Notes: a model not told the origin generated them from the sequence alone. Shown: positions 36,901 to 49,760, counted from the stretch's first letter. The stretch: DNA of 64,000 nt from Orthonyx spaldingii (GCA_013397795.1 VZTJ01002482.1:124001-188000); one strand, 5' to 3'. Program-made: numbers and translations.

Positions 36901-39900
36901 TACGAATTATAATCTGACCCTCTTGTCTCCACAGCTTGAGGGAAGCAAGGAAAGATGGGGGAAGGTGGAGGACTGTGGCACAAATGGTTGGAGAAGCCTT
37001 AACCTGCAGAAGCACCATATAGCGTGAAAACTAACCTAGAAGACACAGGATTGTGTGACAGAAATAATCAATTTCTGTTTTTAACTCACAAACAAGTTGA
37101 AAGAAATAACTATAAAGCAGAGACAGGCAGGAGAAAAGGGCCAGCAGGAGGATTTCAGGAGGCAAGCAAGGAGAGCATGTGCCCAAGCCAGGGAGAAGAA
37201 GCAGTGTGCCCAGCATGTGTAGGAAGCAGCAGATGCATGGGCGATAGATACTGCAAAGGGAAAAACCACTCCCCAGGCCAAGTGTTGGAGATATGAGCAG
37301 TCCTGTTGACAGGCAATTGAAGAGGAGCCAATGCTTATCTTCTGCACTTAGACAACTGAGACTTCATTTGTTACACTTTGACTTCCTTTTTGAACGTTTG
37401 CATTTGTTTGTTTTCTCCTCCTGTGTGCCAAGTGTATAGTGACATTTTACACAACGCTGTTCTCCACTGGGAAAATGCCTGAGAAGCCTTGCACAGAGCC
37501 CAGGCTCAGTCCTGGCATGTCCATAGGGGCTGACACCTGAGTCATGCCTAGTCTGGGATTCTTTCAGCCCAGGACAGTCACTTTTCTCTATGAAAGCATA
37601 ACAGTGTCCGGTTTCAGGGTGCTATGGGAATAGTAACTCAGATGTTTCAGGAGCTTCTTGAAACTTTTAGGAGTTTCATAGAACAACTGGATAAAAAACA
37701 AGCAAGAAGACTGGTCAGTTCACTGAAAATCTGTTACTTTTACTCATTATACTAACTGGATAACTGAAAAATTACTGCAAAATTAATGAAAATTGTAGTA
37801 ATTTTTCAAAATGTCTAATTTCATTTGCAACTCATCCAGATGTGCTGAGAATATAAAATTGCATGAGGACTCTTTCTGCAGTGGTAAGCTGTTTGAAACA
37901 TAAACTGTTGCCATAGTCTCTCCTCTTACACAATTAATTAGACTGAAATAATAGCTGAAAACAACTAAAAAGCAGACAGCACATCAGTGCCTTCTTTCTC
38001 ATGGACTGGCTCTACATTTGACTTCACACTTTGAAGTATTTTTTATGCTGCTCTAGATCTGCTATGACACAAAAAGCTGTTGCTGCAGTGTCCTGAAACT
38101 CCCCCTGAACTCTCAGGTCAAACCTCAGAAGGTTGGAAACAGCCAAAAGTATGGGGATGGGGGGGCGAGGGGGGGAAGAAATGGGGAAAGAGAGTGTTTC
38201 TAATGTGCAGCATTCTGCTTCAGCAGATGTAAAGCTACAAGATAGTAAATTGTTCTTCACTCTACAGATTGTGAGGAAGAAGAAAAGCCCGCTCTCAACT
38301 GCATTTCTTCTCACTGAAGGAGCACAAGAGGAGGGGTTTTTGTGTCCCCTGCACTTTTTTCAGCCATTTCCCCCTCCGCACTCCACCACTGTCCTGCTCC
38401 AGCCCTCCTGGCTCAGCAGTTGGGTGAGATAAAATATTTACCCTGCAGTAAGCAGATGTTTGTCTGTTATTCCTCAGTGGGCCAGACTTTGTGTCATGAC
38501 CTTGCACGTTACTGCAATGGATAAATAAAAGTCATGATATTCAAGACTATGATTGAAGAAGGGACTTATGTAGTAGTCAAGTACACATTATAAAAGGAAA
38601 TACTTGAATAAATATTTAAGTAAAGTTCAGAACTCCTGCTGACCTCCTGTCAAATCCTGAAAGTACCTAAGCTCCCTGACAGGCTCGCTAGTCTGGTTTT
38701 CTAAGGAAAAAAGATCATGAGCTTGAACTTTGACTATGATGTCACCTCATCATAGCTTTTGAAACCTTGGGAGGATTCACATCATGCTTGGAAGATGACT
38801 GGAGCCTCAAAGATAGTTGTGTTTCTACGGGTTTTGGGAGAAGTTGAAGACAATGTAACACTCAATCCTAATAGAAAGCCAGAGGCAAGAGGCTTAGAAT
38901 TCAAAACATCTATGGTGATTTAGTGGTTATCACCAGTTCACGTGGGAATCCCAACTCTACACTACAGTTCCTATTCAGCTAAATCCCACCCTGTATATTC
39001 TTCCACCACATCCTCTGGTGATGATCCAGCCTCTAAATATTTTCAGAGTATACCTTGCACACCAGCAGATTTACTTCCTAGGACAGCTGTGATGTTTATC
39101 AAGAAGAATGGCCAAATGAGGACTGGTGCCATAGCCCATTTTTAATCAATCACACTAGCTTAGTATCACCACCTTAGGCCAGCAAGTGAGGGACAAGCAG
39201 GGATGCATTTTAGGAAGTGGTTTGTTTTCCAGACATTCCTATTAGTTGGTTTTAAGTGGCAGTTCATTGAGCAAATGTCAGTCAAACTAAGAAAGTCCTA
39301 GGAGACTGTAGAAACGCCTCTCCTTATTGACTGCCTTGAAGGCCATTTTGAAGCAGCTATTTGTCAGAGATCAAGAGTGATACCACAAACAGACAGCTAG
39401 GTCAAATAACACAAAGCTGGAGTCACTAGGAGAGAGAGTCAGAAAGCAGCATCTCAGCTGGTTATGATAGTCCCACTGTTTCTATGGCTTAATGCCAGCT
39501 GAAAAGAAGGTTCTTGGTGATGTAGAGTGGTTAATGCCCATTTCTTTTCAATTGGTAGAAAGGTCAGGCAGAGCTCTTGAAGCCTGGTCTTGAATTTTTA
39601 CAGTGATGTTCCGGCAAGTGGCAACTTCAGTACTAACCAATATTGTTTTATTAGCTGTTGTGTTATTACACAGACACACAACATACATTATAATTTGTAC
39701 ATATATTTAGCATAGAAACAGATGGCTTCTAATATAAACTTTTCTGTGTTTTTTTAATAAATGGAAACATTAATTACATACCTCCAGACTCTGTCTGTTG
39801 CTCTGACGTTAAGGTCACAGACAGCTTCGAAAATGTACAAAGCCCATTAAGAATTTTCCCAGACAGATTAGTATATGCTTAAGTTTTATAAACCTACTCT

Positions 39901-40852
39901 TAACCCTCTTTTTCAAATCTCCTTTTCCAGGAACTCAACTACAGCATGAACAATAGCTTGATTATAACTGCTGTAACACAAAGACCTGCGTTACATCTTG
40001 GTTTTGTGTTGCTGCTTTCAGTGAGCTCTAGAGTAGAGAATAATTTGATTCAGAACCTTAGGGGCAAATTTTGTCAGGTGACTAGGAGAATGCCTCTAAA
40101 TGCACTCACTCACCACAGAACTGTATGTATGGCATGATTTTTTAAAAAGCAAGTATCTCTGTTTCTGGCAGGCCATGTGCTCTCGCCAGGAGACAAAGCT
40201 ACCTGCTGTGTAGAAAAGCAGGAAGGTGTCTACAGGCAAGCCTGACCTTTCTATATCATCTCCTTCATAGTAAAAACCCTAACGAGCTAAGTTCCTGAGG
40301 CTCTCTGAAAAAGCAAGTGCAGTTTTGCTGACATTCTGACTTACCCTGGTTGTTCCTACACTGTGTTTGTGTTGGGTTGTATTGCAGTGGACTAGGAACA
40401 AAAGAGGAAGCTTTAATTCACTGATCCCCTCCTACTGCACAGAATTACAGGCTAATGAGACGCAATCTGTAACACCCTGGAAAGGCCCTCCTGCACACAC
40501 TGGTGTTACATTTACTTATGTAAGTGAGCACCCACCCCAGATACACTGGAAATGGATTAAGTATTGCTTAAGACAAATAGCTTATTTGCAAAGGGTGTAA
40601 TGGAGATTACACTCCATTAACACTGTCTCAACAGAACCAAAACCTGTCAAGCATGACTTTAAGTCAGTATTTTTTATGCTGTTTTGCTATTGTTTTACTT
40701 CTGAATTCTCTCTGACATAGTAAGCTATGTCTACACTGCTGGAGAGGGAGACATAGAAAGGCTACAGATCCATGGCTAGTCACCTTAGGAGCATGATAAA
40801 CCAGCCTGTCTGAACTCTGTGCTACCATGACTGTTTTTCAATTGTTTTGTAG
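33974..40852. other. Unique non-coding DNA
   Basis: Nearly 7 kb without a recognised gene or repeat. Notable contents are a 150-codon plus frame at 34524-34976, a 100-codon plus frame at 35939-36241, a GC-richer stretch with many short frames at 36240-36800, and a G-quadruplex motif at 38153-38186. None of the frames shows a known domain. Confidence 0.5.
38153..38186 (+). other. Strong G-quadruplex-forming motif
   Basis: Four G runs of 4, 7, 7 and 4 bases (38153-38156, 38159-38165, 38169-38175, 38183-38186) are separated by loops of 2, 3 and 7 bases. This meets and exceeds the usual rule of four runs of at least three G with loops of 1-7. Such sites can affect replication and transcription and are hard to sequence. 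No promoter is evident beside it. Confidence 0.75.
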
Positions 40853-41076
40853 GTTAAAGAACTTCAGTGCAAAGCTCACTCCAAAATCTTTTGATTGTGT
40901 CAGTCTGTGCTGTCAGCACAACCCCATGTACAATCCAAATTTTGCTCCTAAATGGAGCAGAACTGATCCTCTGAGGCTATGGCTAAGAGATGAAAGCAGA
41001 CATCATGTCACAGCAATACATGAAGATTACATTAAATGTGTGCAATTTGATAGTAGAAAACTTGCCATGGGAAAAT
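40853..41076 (+). pseudogene. Possible relic WD40-type exon (weak)
   Basis: A good acceptor-like sequence, a T-rich tract ending 'ttgttttgtag', lies just before 40853. The following 74 codons are open and end in a segment reading HEDYIKCVQFDSRKLAMG. That spacing of a hydrophobic strand, D, and K-[ILV]-x-x-G resembles the strand that opens a WD40 repeat in F-box/WD proteins, where 'CxQFD..K[IL]xxG' is common. A stop follows at once (41076-41078). At the point where a donor would be expected the sequence is ATGGGAAAATG, which lacks the GT. No neighbouring exon, F-box or further WD repeats were found. The likeness is from memory and could be chance. Confidence 0.22.
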
Positions 41077-41530
41077 GATTTAAAAAAAAAAAAGTTACAT
41101 TTTATGCATGCTGTATATATCCAGTAGTAGATATCTGAATTTTACATGCAGTTTCCCAAGACGTTGTCATGCACCAGTGAGGCACAGCTCTCCACATCTT
41201 CAAGATCAAATTTCTCATCTGTATGTACTACACAGAAATTTGGACACAACTGTCACACTGTCATTTGATTCAGCCATTCTTATGACCTGGAAAAGTACAA
41301 ACAAAGGAAGACATGTAAAATTAGTTGTAGTCTCAGCACAACATAGTTTCAATAACTCTACTTAATTGTTCTGGAACCACAGGAACAATATTATATGACC
41401 TACTTTAGAGATTGTCTGTCTGCATAATCTGACGATCTGATGTAAAAATCATGGTATTTTTGTTTTGTGCTATTCCTTGTTGGTTGCTTGACCATATAAT
41501 CACGGGTATTCTTTTGCAATTGACTAGAAC
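41077..41530. other. Unique non-coding DNA
   Basis: Starts with an A-rich run (about 41081-41093). Nothing else is recognisable. Confidence 0.55.
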
Positions 41531-41760
41531 ATCATAGAGTCGTGCAATGGTTTGGCTTGGAAAGGACCTTAAAGATCATCTAGTTCCAAACCCTCTGCCA
41601 CTAGACCATGTTGCTCAAAGCCTCATTCAGCCTGGCCTTGAACAATTCCAAGTGCCTCGCCACTCTCATATGAAGAAATCTCCCCATTTGCTATGGTAAA
41701 CTCTGAAAATTTGAATCTCTCTTCATTGCCTCTCCATCTCTGCGAACAATTTTTCAAGTC
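41531..41760 (-). mobile_element. CR1 LINE 3' end (about 230 bp, diverged)
   Basis: 'atcatagagtcgtgcaatgg', then 'tttggcttggaaaggacctt' and 'aaagatcatctagttccaa', is the reverse-complemented CR1 tail and core. It continues into 'tgctcaaagcctcattcagc' and 'ctggccttgaacaattcca', which is the antisense of the LDGALSNL-type ORF2 C-terminus. Similarity degrades after about 41690, so the far end is approximate. It has the same tail type as the copies at 8931 and 51583. Confidence 0.88.
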
Positions 41761-43809
41761 TCTAATGAATATTTGGGGTGGCAGTGACTGCTAGCAAACC
41801 TAGTCATCTATCTATTGGTTTGCAAAAGATTATGTTCATTCAGTGCAAAACATGAACATTTCAAATTTTATTTTTTAGCTCCAGTATGGCAAAATATGGC
41901 CCACAGAATATCAAAAGTGTCTTCCATAATTGCTTTGTCAGAATGTTTCATTTTGACTCCTTGTTCATACACAAGTCCATTGGATGCTTCACAAGTATGC
42001 TTATGTAATCTTAGAGAGAGGGTCCAACAGTTATTTACATTCCTGTGAAATGTTTTGATTTCCTTAAATCACTGCTTCCTAATACAGTAGTTTTCTAACA
42101 GAAAGTTTCAACAACTTTTACTCCTGGTTCCCAAACATTCTTTATCAATGTCTGTTGAACATTTTGCTCCTATACTTCTTTGGAAATCCCATTATTTTTT
42201 TAGTCTAGTGCTTGGTTATGATTTAGGGTGTTTTTCTAGTTGACATGGCTTATCAAATCAAATATTGTGAAAAAATTGTTATTCAAGCTTGTGCCTTAGG
42301 ATTTCTAATCCTCTTAGTTAATGAGTGCACTGCACTTTCTTTCTCTAAACCTCTCTCACCCTTTGTTTGGAAGCAAGGCAATAGTGGTATTTTTTTTAAG
42401 GATTAGAAATTCATCTCCTAAGTGCGTATACTCATCAGTTAATTACCTGTTGATGCCAACAAAAGCCAGTTCTAGCAATATTTGGTCAGAAAGTTGCATA
42501 TTAGAGTGAACAGGGCAGAAGAAAGTATACTCCTGCTGTTCTGTGGTCTTTGATTTGTCCAACCTTTGCTTTCAAGTATTTTCCAAAAACAAGTCATGGT
42601 TGTTATGTAAAGATCAGACTTGGCTCTTTGCTAAATAGGTTGGAGCTTGTTTTTTTCATTTCCTGCTCCTGCACTGTAATTTATAATTGAATTGAAGGAA
42701 GGTTTGCCAAACAGCAGTCACATGGAGAAGATTTGCATGCTTCAGCTGATCTTTAGGCCTAACAGGTTCTCAGAGATGTTGAACTGTCTGTGCAGGTGTG
42801 GCTAAGAGAGTTAAAACCTGCATTGCTGTAATCCCTCCCCCAAAAGGTGGGCATACAGTGCGGCTCTTGCATCCCCTGTGAGGACTTTCCTCCTTACAAT
42901 TTTCTGAGTTTTAGCCCTGAAGTGGCCCATTGTCCCTTGGCACACCACCACATACACCTGGGAATAAAGGGGTGGGTCTGCAGCACAGCAGGATCAACTC
43001 ACCCAGTGTATCCTCAGTGCCTGCAGTACCGAGCTTTTCCTGTGGCCTGCAGCACTGGCTGCATGGGACCAGTGAGAAGCTCCTGATGCTCTGCTGGCAC
43101 CACCAAGCTTCAACAGTTGTGGCAGGACACCAGGACACAGAAGTTAAAGTCTCTATGGTTTCTGTCAGAAATTAAACACGTGGGAATTTCTCAATGCTAG
43201 TTACTTCTGGGCAGAATACAACTGTGGCAAAAGCAGGGAGGAAAAGCCTCTCTCAGTCCTCCAATAAATCATTCGTTGTCCCACTCATGAAGGCACATAA
43301 GAACCACCCTTCCTAAGTTTTCCAATCTGAATAAATTTAGAATAAAAATAGTTCAAGATTCCTTACCTCCTCCACAACTTTATGCAGCTTTGTTCCTTCT
43401 TTGTGTTTAGCTACCATTTATGTTACATCCTCATATACTTTGCTTTTGAGAGTGATGACATTGAAAAGTTTGGAGCTGACAGAGCTGCAAGGAATTGTTT
43501 TGCCAGAAAGTGCATTCAGGGAGAATGGAAACTATTTGTGAAGTTGGATCTAAATCAGTAAATGGTTTCAAGCAAGAAAGCAAGCAGTTTGCATTTGAAT
43601 CAATCAGCTGAAGCCAAAGAGTTGTGTTACACACAAAAAAAATTGAAACATGTTTATGGATACATTTTCCAAGAACTTCAGCTTCTGCTTTTGAAACAGA
43701 TCTGATTTTACTGGTTAAAGTATCTCCCAAAAGAAAAACTGAAATATTTCATTTTCAATTGTTTGGTGTTTTAACTTAGCAGAAAATGAGGTTAGGCAGC
43801 TATATCATT

Positions 43810-43823
43810 AAAAAAAAAAAAAA
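43810..43823. repeat. A14 homopolymer
   Basis: An uninterrupted run of fourteen A. Confidence 0.9.
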
Positions 43824-45595
43824 GTCCATTGTGAATAGCCTGAACCATTTGTGATTTTTCAGTCTTAGCTTGGCTTCCTGGAGAAATACAAGCTTACATG
43901 AGTGCTCTGTACAACTATGTCCCCCTTGACTAATCACCACCAACATGTTTTGTGATTACTGTGAGACTTGAAACTGTCTTGTCTGGACTGCAGGTATGCT
44001 GCAAAGATACTTAAATTCATGCAAATTTCAAGATACCAAACAATGTGCTTTTCTTCCCCCAGCACAGCATGTATCACTCCATGGAGTATTGTGATTTACA
44101 GATGATGGAAAGCATGCCATTAGAAACAGGAACTGAGATAGATACTTGATTCCCCTGTACTGACGCTCCCAAAACCATTTACTGTGCTTCCTTGATTAGA
44201 TTTTATTAATTCAAGACAATGTGGTTCAGCTACTAGGAGGAAAGGATGATTTGCTTGTATGAGTTGGTGAAAAGACAGAAATTAATAGAATTCTTTTAAA
44301 ATGTCAGTCATCTTTAATGCAAAATCCAGAGGAAAACAGACAGCTGTTGATGACTTTCCCAAAACCCTGGTCTTCAAACAACTCTGGAGTCCATATCATA
44401 CATAAAATCCTCCATGTCAAGCAAGAGCTGAGGGTATTGTTTTGGCTGAACAAAAAGTAACCACATGGCATTCCATGCTTGCATGGAAGTGTGGCCACAT
44501 GTTTGCTTTCGTGACGGAAAACTGCTTTCCTAATCAGCACAACCATTTCCATCATGGAACCATTGTGCTATTTTCCATTCAAAGGAATCAAGTGACACTG
44601 ACTCTTTTCTAACAGCTTAAAGATCAGCAGAAACAATGAAGAGAATTGACCTTACGTAATCCTAAATGATGCCTGGGATTGAACTCTTGCCCAGTGCTCC
44701 TATGCCAACTTCAGCAAAACAAGTTCTTTCAGCAGGCTACACTTCTGTCCTTTTTCCAGATGTAGTTTTGAGGCAGGTGACAGTGACTCAAGAAGGGGGA
44801 GGGGGAGGAGTCACTAGAATTTTATTGAAATGCCTTTTGCAGCTCTTGGGTTATGCATGATTTTATTATTATTCTGTATTTATTCATGGTTTAAATAAGA
44901 GGACAAAATACCCTTCCTTTAATTTGGGTAACATTAGGCAGGGAGAATAATTCTTTATGTTATGTTCAGTGGAAATATGTTCACAAATAAATTGTGCTCT
45001 TTAGCCTTGGGCTGTTACCACGTTTGAAATTGTTTGTCGGCACGGATTAACCAACAGAAGTACACCCATAACCCTTCTCTGTCCTAGGGGCAGGTAGATT
45101 TAGCTTCATCAATATGAAGGAATATTTGCTAAAGCTTTGCAGCACACCTGAGTTTGTTAAAAATTACTCATATGTCCATATTCCTAACCAGGTATTGAGA
45201 ATTCCGTGGAAGGGCTGGGTTTGTGCTGAGTTAAATAACAACGGACTTCTGTATTGTGCAGATGAGACATCCCCATCACATTGATTCACCAGAGAACAGT
45301 GAACTAAAACCGTGTGCAGTTTGATTGCCACTAGAACAAATTTTATTTGTGAGTTGAGCTGGATGCCTTGTAGAAGAAGGATTCCCAACATGCTCCCAAC
45401 ATGAAAATTGAATGATTTCTCAACTTAATGTGAAGTACCACTATTTTTTTTCTACTATCAACTTACCTGCAGAACATCTAAACTTTGATTTGGATGGAAT
45501 TGCCACTATTTAGGCTACAGTTGTTGTCTCTACAAATGGGATGTTCGCTGTGTTTGCTGCTGTACAAGCAGAATAGAAAAACAATGAATTTACAA

Positions 45596-45600
45596 CCTGT
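45596..45600 (+). repeat. Left target-site duplication of the solo LTR (CCTGT)
   Basis: The five bases directly before the LTR's TG are repeated exactly after its terminal CA at 46615-46619. Confidence 0.75.
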
Positions 45601-46614
45601 TGTGTTGGGTTTGCATGGCCCAGCTTTGGTAGCAGGGGGGCTACAGGGTGGCTTCTGTGAAAAGCTGCCAGAAGCTTCCTCCATGTCCAGCAGAGCCAAT
45701 GTCAGCCAGCTCCAAGACGGATATGCTGCTGGCCAAGCCTGGGCCAATCAGAAATGGTGGGAATGCCTCTGGGATAACAGATCTAAGAAAAAGAAGTAAT
45801 AAAAAAAAAGTTATTAGGCAGATGTAATTGCAGCCAGTGAAGAGCAGTGAGAATATGGGGGAGGAACAGCTATTTGGATCCCAAGGTCAGTGGAGAAGGA
45901 GGGGGAGCTGAGATTCCTTGCAGGCTACGGTGCAGAACATGGTGAAGCAGCTGTGCCCTGCGGCACATGATTACACGGATGCAGAGATCCACCTGCAGCC
46001 TGTGGAGCAGGTCAATGGCTAGAGGAGGCTGTGAACCCATGGGAGACCTGACCTGTAGCAGGGTCCTGGCAGGAGCCTGCAGACCCATGGAAAGAGGAGC
46101 CCACGCTGGAGCAGGTTTCCTGATACGACTTGTGACCCTGTGGGGGATCCATGTTGGAGCAGCCTGTCCTCAAAGGACTCTACCCTTTGGAAGAGTGACC
46201 CACATTGGAGCAGTGTGTGAAGAACTGTTGTTCGATGGACTTACGTTGGAGAAGTTCTTGGAGAACTGTGAAGCAGTTGTGTGATGAACTGACTGTAATC
46301 CTGAATCCCCACGTGTCTGCACTGCAGGTGGGGAGGTGGTAGCGCTGAGAAGGAGGGAGGGGTGGGGGAAAGGTGTTTTTAAGGTGTGTTTTTCTTCTTA
46401 TTATCCTGCTTTGATTTTGTTAGTAATAGAGTTAATTAATATCACCAAGTTGAATCTCTTTTGCCTGTGATAGTATTTGGTGTGTGGTCTCTCCCGATCC
46501 TTATCTCAGCTCATGAACCTTTGTAATATTTTCTTTCCCCTATCCAACCGTGGAGGGGAGAGATAGAGCGGCTTTGGTAGATGTCTGACATCCAGTCAGA
46601 GTCAACCCCTTCCA
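45601..46614 (+). mobile_element. Solo LTR of an avian endogenous retrovirus (1014 bp)
   Basis: It begins TGTGTTGGGTTTGCATGG, a start I associate with a common avian ERV LTR family, and ends ...CCTTCCA, so it has the canonical TG...CA ends. A perfect 5-bp direct repeat CCTGT flanks it. No primer-binding site or gag/pol/env sequence follows, so this is a solo LTR left by recombination between the two LTRs of a provirus. Inside are an AATAAA at 45798-45803 just after a degenerate TATA-like 'gatctaagaaa', repeated 'ttggagcag' phrases at 46.1-46.25 kb, and a G-rich stretch at 46328-46372. The 105-codon frame at 45967-46284 is incidental. The 5-bp duplication suggests an ERVL-like or ERV1-like integrase, but the class is inference. 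Confidence 0.88.
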
Positions 46615-46619
46615 CCTGT
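46615..46619 (+). repeat. Right target-site duplication of the solo LTR (CCTGT)
   Basis: An exact copy of 45596-45600, immediately after the LTR's terminal CA. Confidence 0.75.
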
Positions 46620-49599
46620 ATACAAAGAAAGGTGGAGGAGAAGAGGCCTGGTGACTTGGGCTTCCTGACCATGCTACCACCAGTGACTGACCTGAGATGG
46701 GCCATGGCAGCTACTGGGCCAAGCTGACCCTGTTGTGTGTACAGCAGGGTATCCCTCTAGGGTAGGTACCCCTCTATGCAGCTTCTACAGCCACAGTAAG
46801 TAGCTTGTACCCAGCTGTAAAAAAAGGTCTCCATGAACCATAGCAGAAGCCAGCCTGTCTCTCTGGCAAAGTAGGCAATAAAATCATGGTAATTTTGCCA
46901 CATGCAGTAGAAGACTGAAACTCCAAAGCACTCCACGTGACTCTTGAAGCCTTCATTAAAACCTCTTATTTCACAAAGCACATCAAAATAAAGCAGGCAT
47001 CCTAGCTTTATTTTAAAGAGGAGAAATTATTTTTTGTCAAAAGCTGTGAATTGTCACTGTTAAATAACAAGAACAGAAGGTATGGCATGCTAAACACTTT
47101 ACTGTGTAGGTCCCTATTACTAATTTAGTATTTTAGGGATTACAATGTGAATACATTTCCACTGCCTCTTGATTCATAAAAGGACACCTACCATAAACAA
47201 TTGCTTTCCTTTTGTGAACTTGGTACATAATAAAAAATTAAAGAAATGGAATTTAAAAATTCCATCTATTTAAACATCTAGCCATCGGTGCCAGCTTGTT
47301 GTTACAATGAAGGTTCTGCTTCTACAGCATCACATTAATGTGATGAAGTTCTACTACTGAATTGCCTCCTCCCTACCTTTGTCACTCCAGAAAACACCTT
47401 TTCAAGGTCATTAATTTCCATACTAACCCCAGAACTCTGCAAGCTCTTTCTTATTGTTAAATATTATTTAGATCTAAATTAAGTATGGATATTATTTCAG
47501 AAAGCAAGAAATAGCTGCATATAGAAATGAACTTGCACACGTGTGTGTTCACAACTTACTAAACTTTGCTCATTTCCTTTCATTGTCCAGTCAGCTGCGC
47601 ACATCCAGATTCTTCTATCCCAACTGTGAAAAGAAGTGAGTCCACCTTGGCCTTCTTGCAGTTCTCCATCAGGTTTTGCAGCTCTCCTATTTTACATCAA
47701 TCATTGTGAAATATGAGGGACAGCAAAAGACAAGTGAAACATTCTGCTGTGTGCTTACTCTGGTAAGCATTGTGGCAGGCAGGAAAAGAGCCAGAGTCTT
47801 GGCAGTGCTCAGATGGTCTGAAGGAGAAAAAGCCTGGCTCAGCCAGGAATTCCTGCAAGATTAGCTGAACCCTGCAGAAGAGTATGGAGAAGTGGCTCTT
47901 GTTCCAGGCCAGCTCTCTGTCCTACTCCCTGGTGCAAACTGTAGGAGATGGTGTGAACACGTGAAGCATTTGGAGGGCAGTAGTTCACAACTACTGTACT
48001 CTACAGAGAGGATATCTTTTATCACAAAATGGTGTGTGCAACATGAGCCCCTCCTCACTTCTGTCCCTTGCACAAGACAAATGGGCTGCTGGTGTTTGGT
48101 CCAAGGTGTCAGCAGCCATCAACATCCTAAAGATCCCCCTCTGTGTGATGTAGGCTGTCAGCAGAAGAGAATGTGGTCATGTGTTCTTTTCTCTAAGAAT
48201 CAACACTTCTCCCTAAATTTCAGAGTAAAGAGACTATTCTGATGGTGACACCTGACTTTCTAGATAACAGGGGCTCAAATAGAGGTCAGGGAAAATAGTA
48301 ACTGACCTAAATGGTTAGCTTGATGGTAAAGCAAAGGCACAGATGTCAAAAAAAAGATTTACCATTTTGTTTTCACATGGAAAACAATGGAAAACTATCT
48401 GCCTAAGCTTGCCATATGGTTTTTATTGGAGACATTCTGTGTTTATATATGTGTGTCTATATGTATATACATGTGCAAGCTATTCTATTATATCAGATTC
48501 TGACCTGCTCCATAAAACAAGGATATCTGAAAATATGTCTGTCACTCATTAATTGTTCTTTTCCATATGTATCTATAAACTTAGGGTTGGCTTGTTCTGA
48601 ATACTCAGAGATTTCAACTATAATATTAACAAAAGTAACTTAAAAGATCCAAAATATTCTACTTTGTCTAGCTTGCATTTCACTTCATAATACAAGCATA
48701 CACAGGCTCAAGGATAACCTATCTAACCAGGCTAGATGGCACTTGGATAATGTCAGTCGTCATGTCACAATTTTTTACTTTGGTGAGTATAATTTTAGAT
48801 TCTTCTGAAAAAATGTAATTTACTTATTTAAATATCTATTTCAATTTACATTTACTGTGATTTATTACCATTATCATCTTTTCTCTAGTAGAAGCAATGC
48901 TTGTTCTGATAATAGATATACCACCAATGGGAAATATGAGTAAAATGCAACAATATGAGAATCTTAAAAAATGCTGCCATTTACAAACTGATTTGAAAAA
49001 ACCCACTTATTTATACTGTGAAATCTGTAAGAATACATAATACATAATTTTTTACATATTGAGAGTATTTGGTATTTTTTGTATTTATATTATGGTTTTG
49101 ATTTTTAAATAAAAATGGCTGCTAGTCTCAGCTGTTAATATGTCCATGCCTCCTATGACCAAGCAAAACAACACAGCTGATAAAATACCATAAAATGAGC
49201 TATCTGAAATGAATAATTTTATGGGGAAAGAATCTACTTCCATTCAGTTTAGTAAATCTCAGCATAACTAAAAGCACAGTCTGTATAACGTGTGGCAGAG
49301 GGTAGAATATTAATATATTTGTAAGATGTTGAAAAGTACTGCATCTGTCATGAGTAGTGGACGAAAAAAAAATATCCTTTTCATTTTGTCTGTGCTTGAA
49401 ATTTCTTACATTTAAAACAAGGAACCCTGTCATCTCCCCGACGTTTGGCTTCTGCAGCCCTGCAGTGGAACATTTGCTAATACATTTGATACTGTCATGA
49501 TGAAATTCAGGCTATAATCTGCCAAGAACAGAGGTTGGCAGGTCAATCTTCTGATAAGTATGGCTGATTTGACTCAATACAGCAGTGGAAAATATTCAA

Positions 49600-49760
49600 A
49601 TTCACAGGGCGACTAATTACCCCTCAGGAAAACTTAAGCAACTGGTCTGAACTCCCCTGTAATTAAAACCATCTAGATAATGTAAACAATTGTCTTGTAA
49701 ACATTTCGCACTGGAAACTTTCTGCAACTACTTTTTCTGTGGCCTGGCTTTGTATTTGCC
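49600..49760. promoter_or_regulatory. Candidate enhancer-like patch (forkhead and homeodomain motifs)
   Basis: Two exact forkhead-type GTAAACA sites lie 15 bp apart at 49682-49688 and 49697-49703, with a CAATTG E-box between them. TAATTA/TAATTAAA homeodomain-type cores occur at about 49613 and 49659. Motif clusters of this kind are typical of vertebrate conserved non-coding elements, but such short AT-rich motifs are common by chance. Conservation cannot be judged from one sequence. Confidence 0.2.

Larger units (their letters stand above)
41761..45600. other. Unique non-coding DNA
   Basis: No gene is recognised. A GC-richer stretch at 42840-43140 has overlapping frames on both strands and an AATAAA at about 42963 but no recognisable product. 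An A14 run lies at 43810-43823. Two G5 runs at 44795-44805 fall short of a quadruplex motif. Confidence 0.5.

Noticed and set aside
37606..37660. 'tgtccggtttcagg' resembling an avian LTR start
   Set aside because: Likeness is limited to about 14 bp with a missing base, and the following sequence does not continue the match.
43120..43140. 'ccaggaca' as a possible LTR 3' end, with AATAAA at about 42963
   Set aside because: No matching TGT...start or flanking duplication could be found upstream.
45967..46284. 105-codon frame inside the solo LTR
   Set aside because: It lies wholly within LTR sequence, which does not encode a known protein in this family.
47246..47265. Perfect 9-bp-arm inverted repeat with a 2-bp centre
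   Set aside because: AT-rich inverted repeats of this size are common by chance in 64 kb and nothing around it suggests a function.
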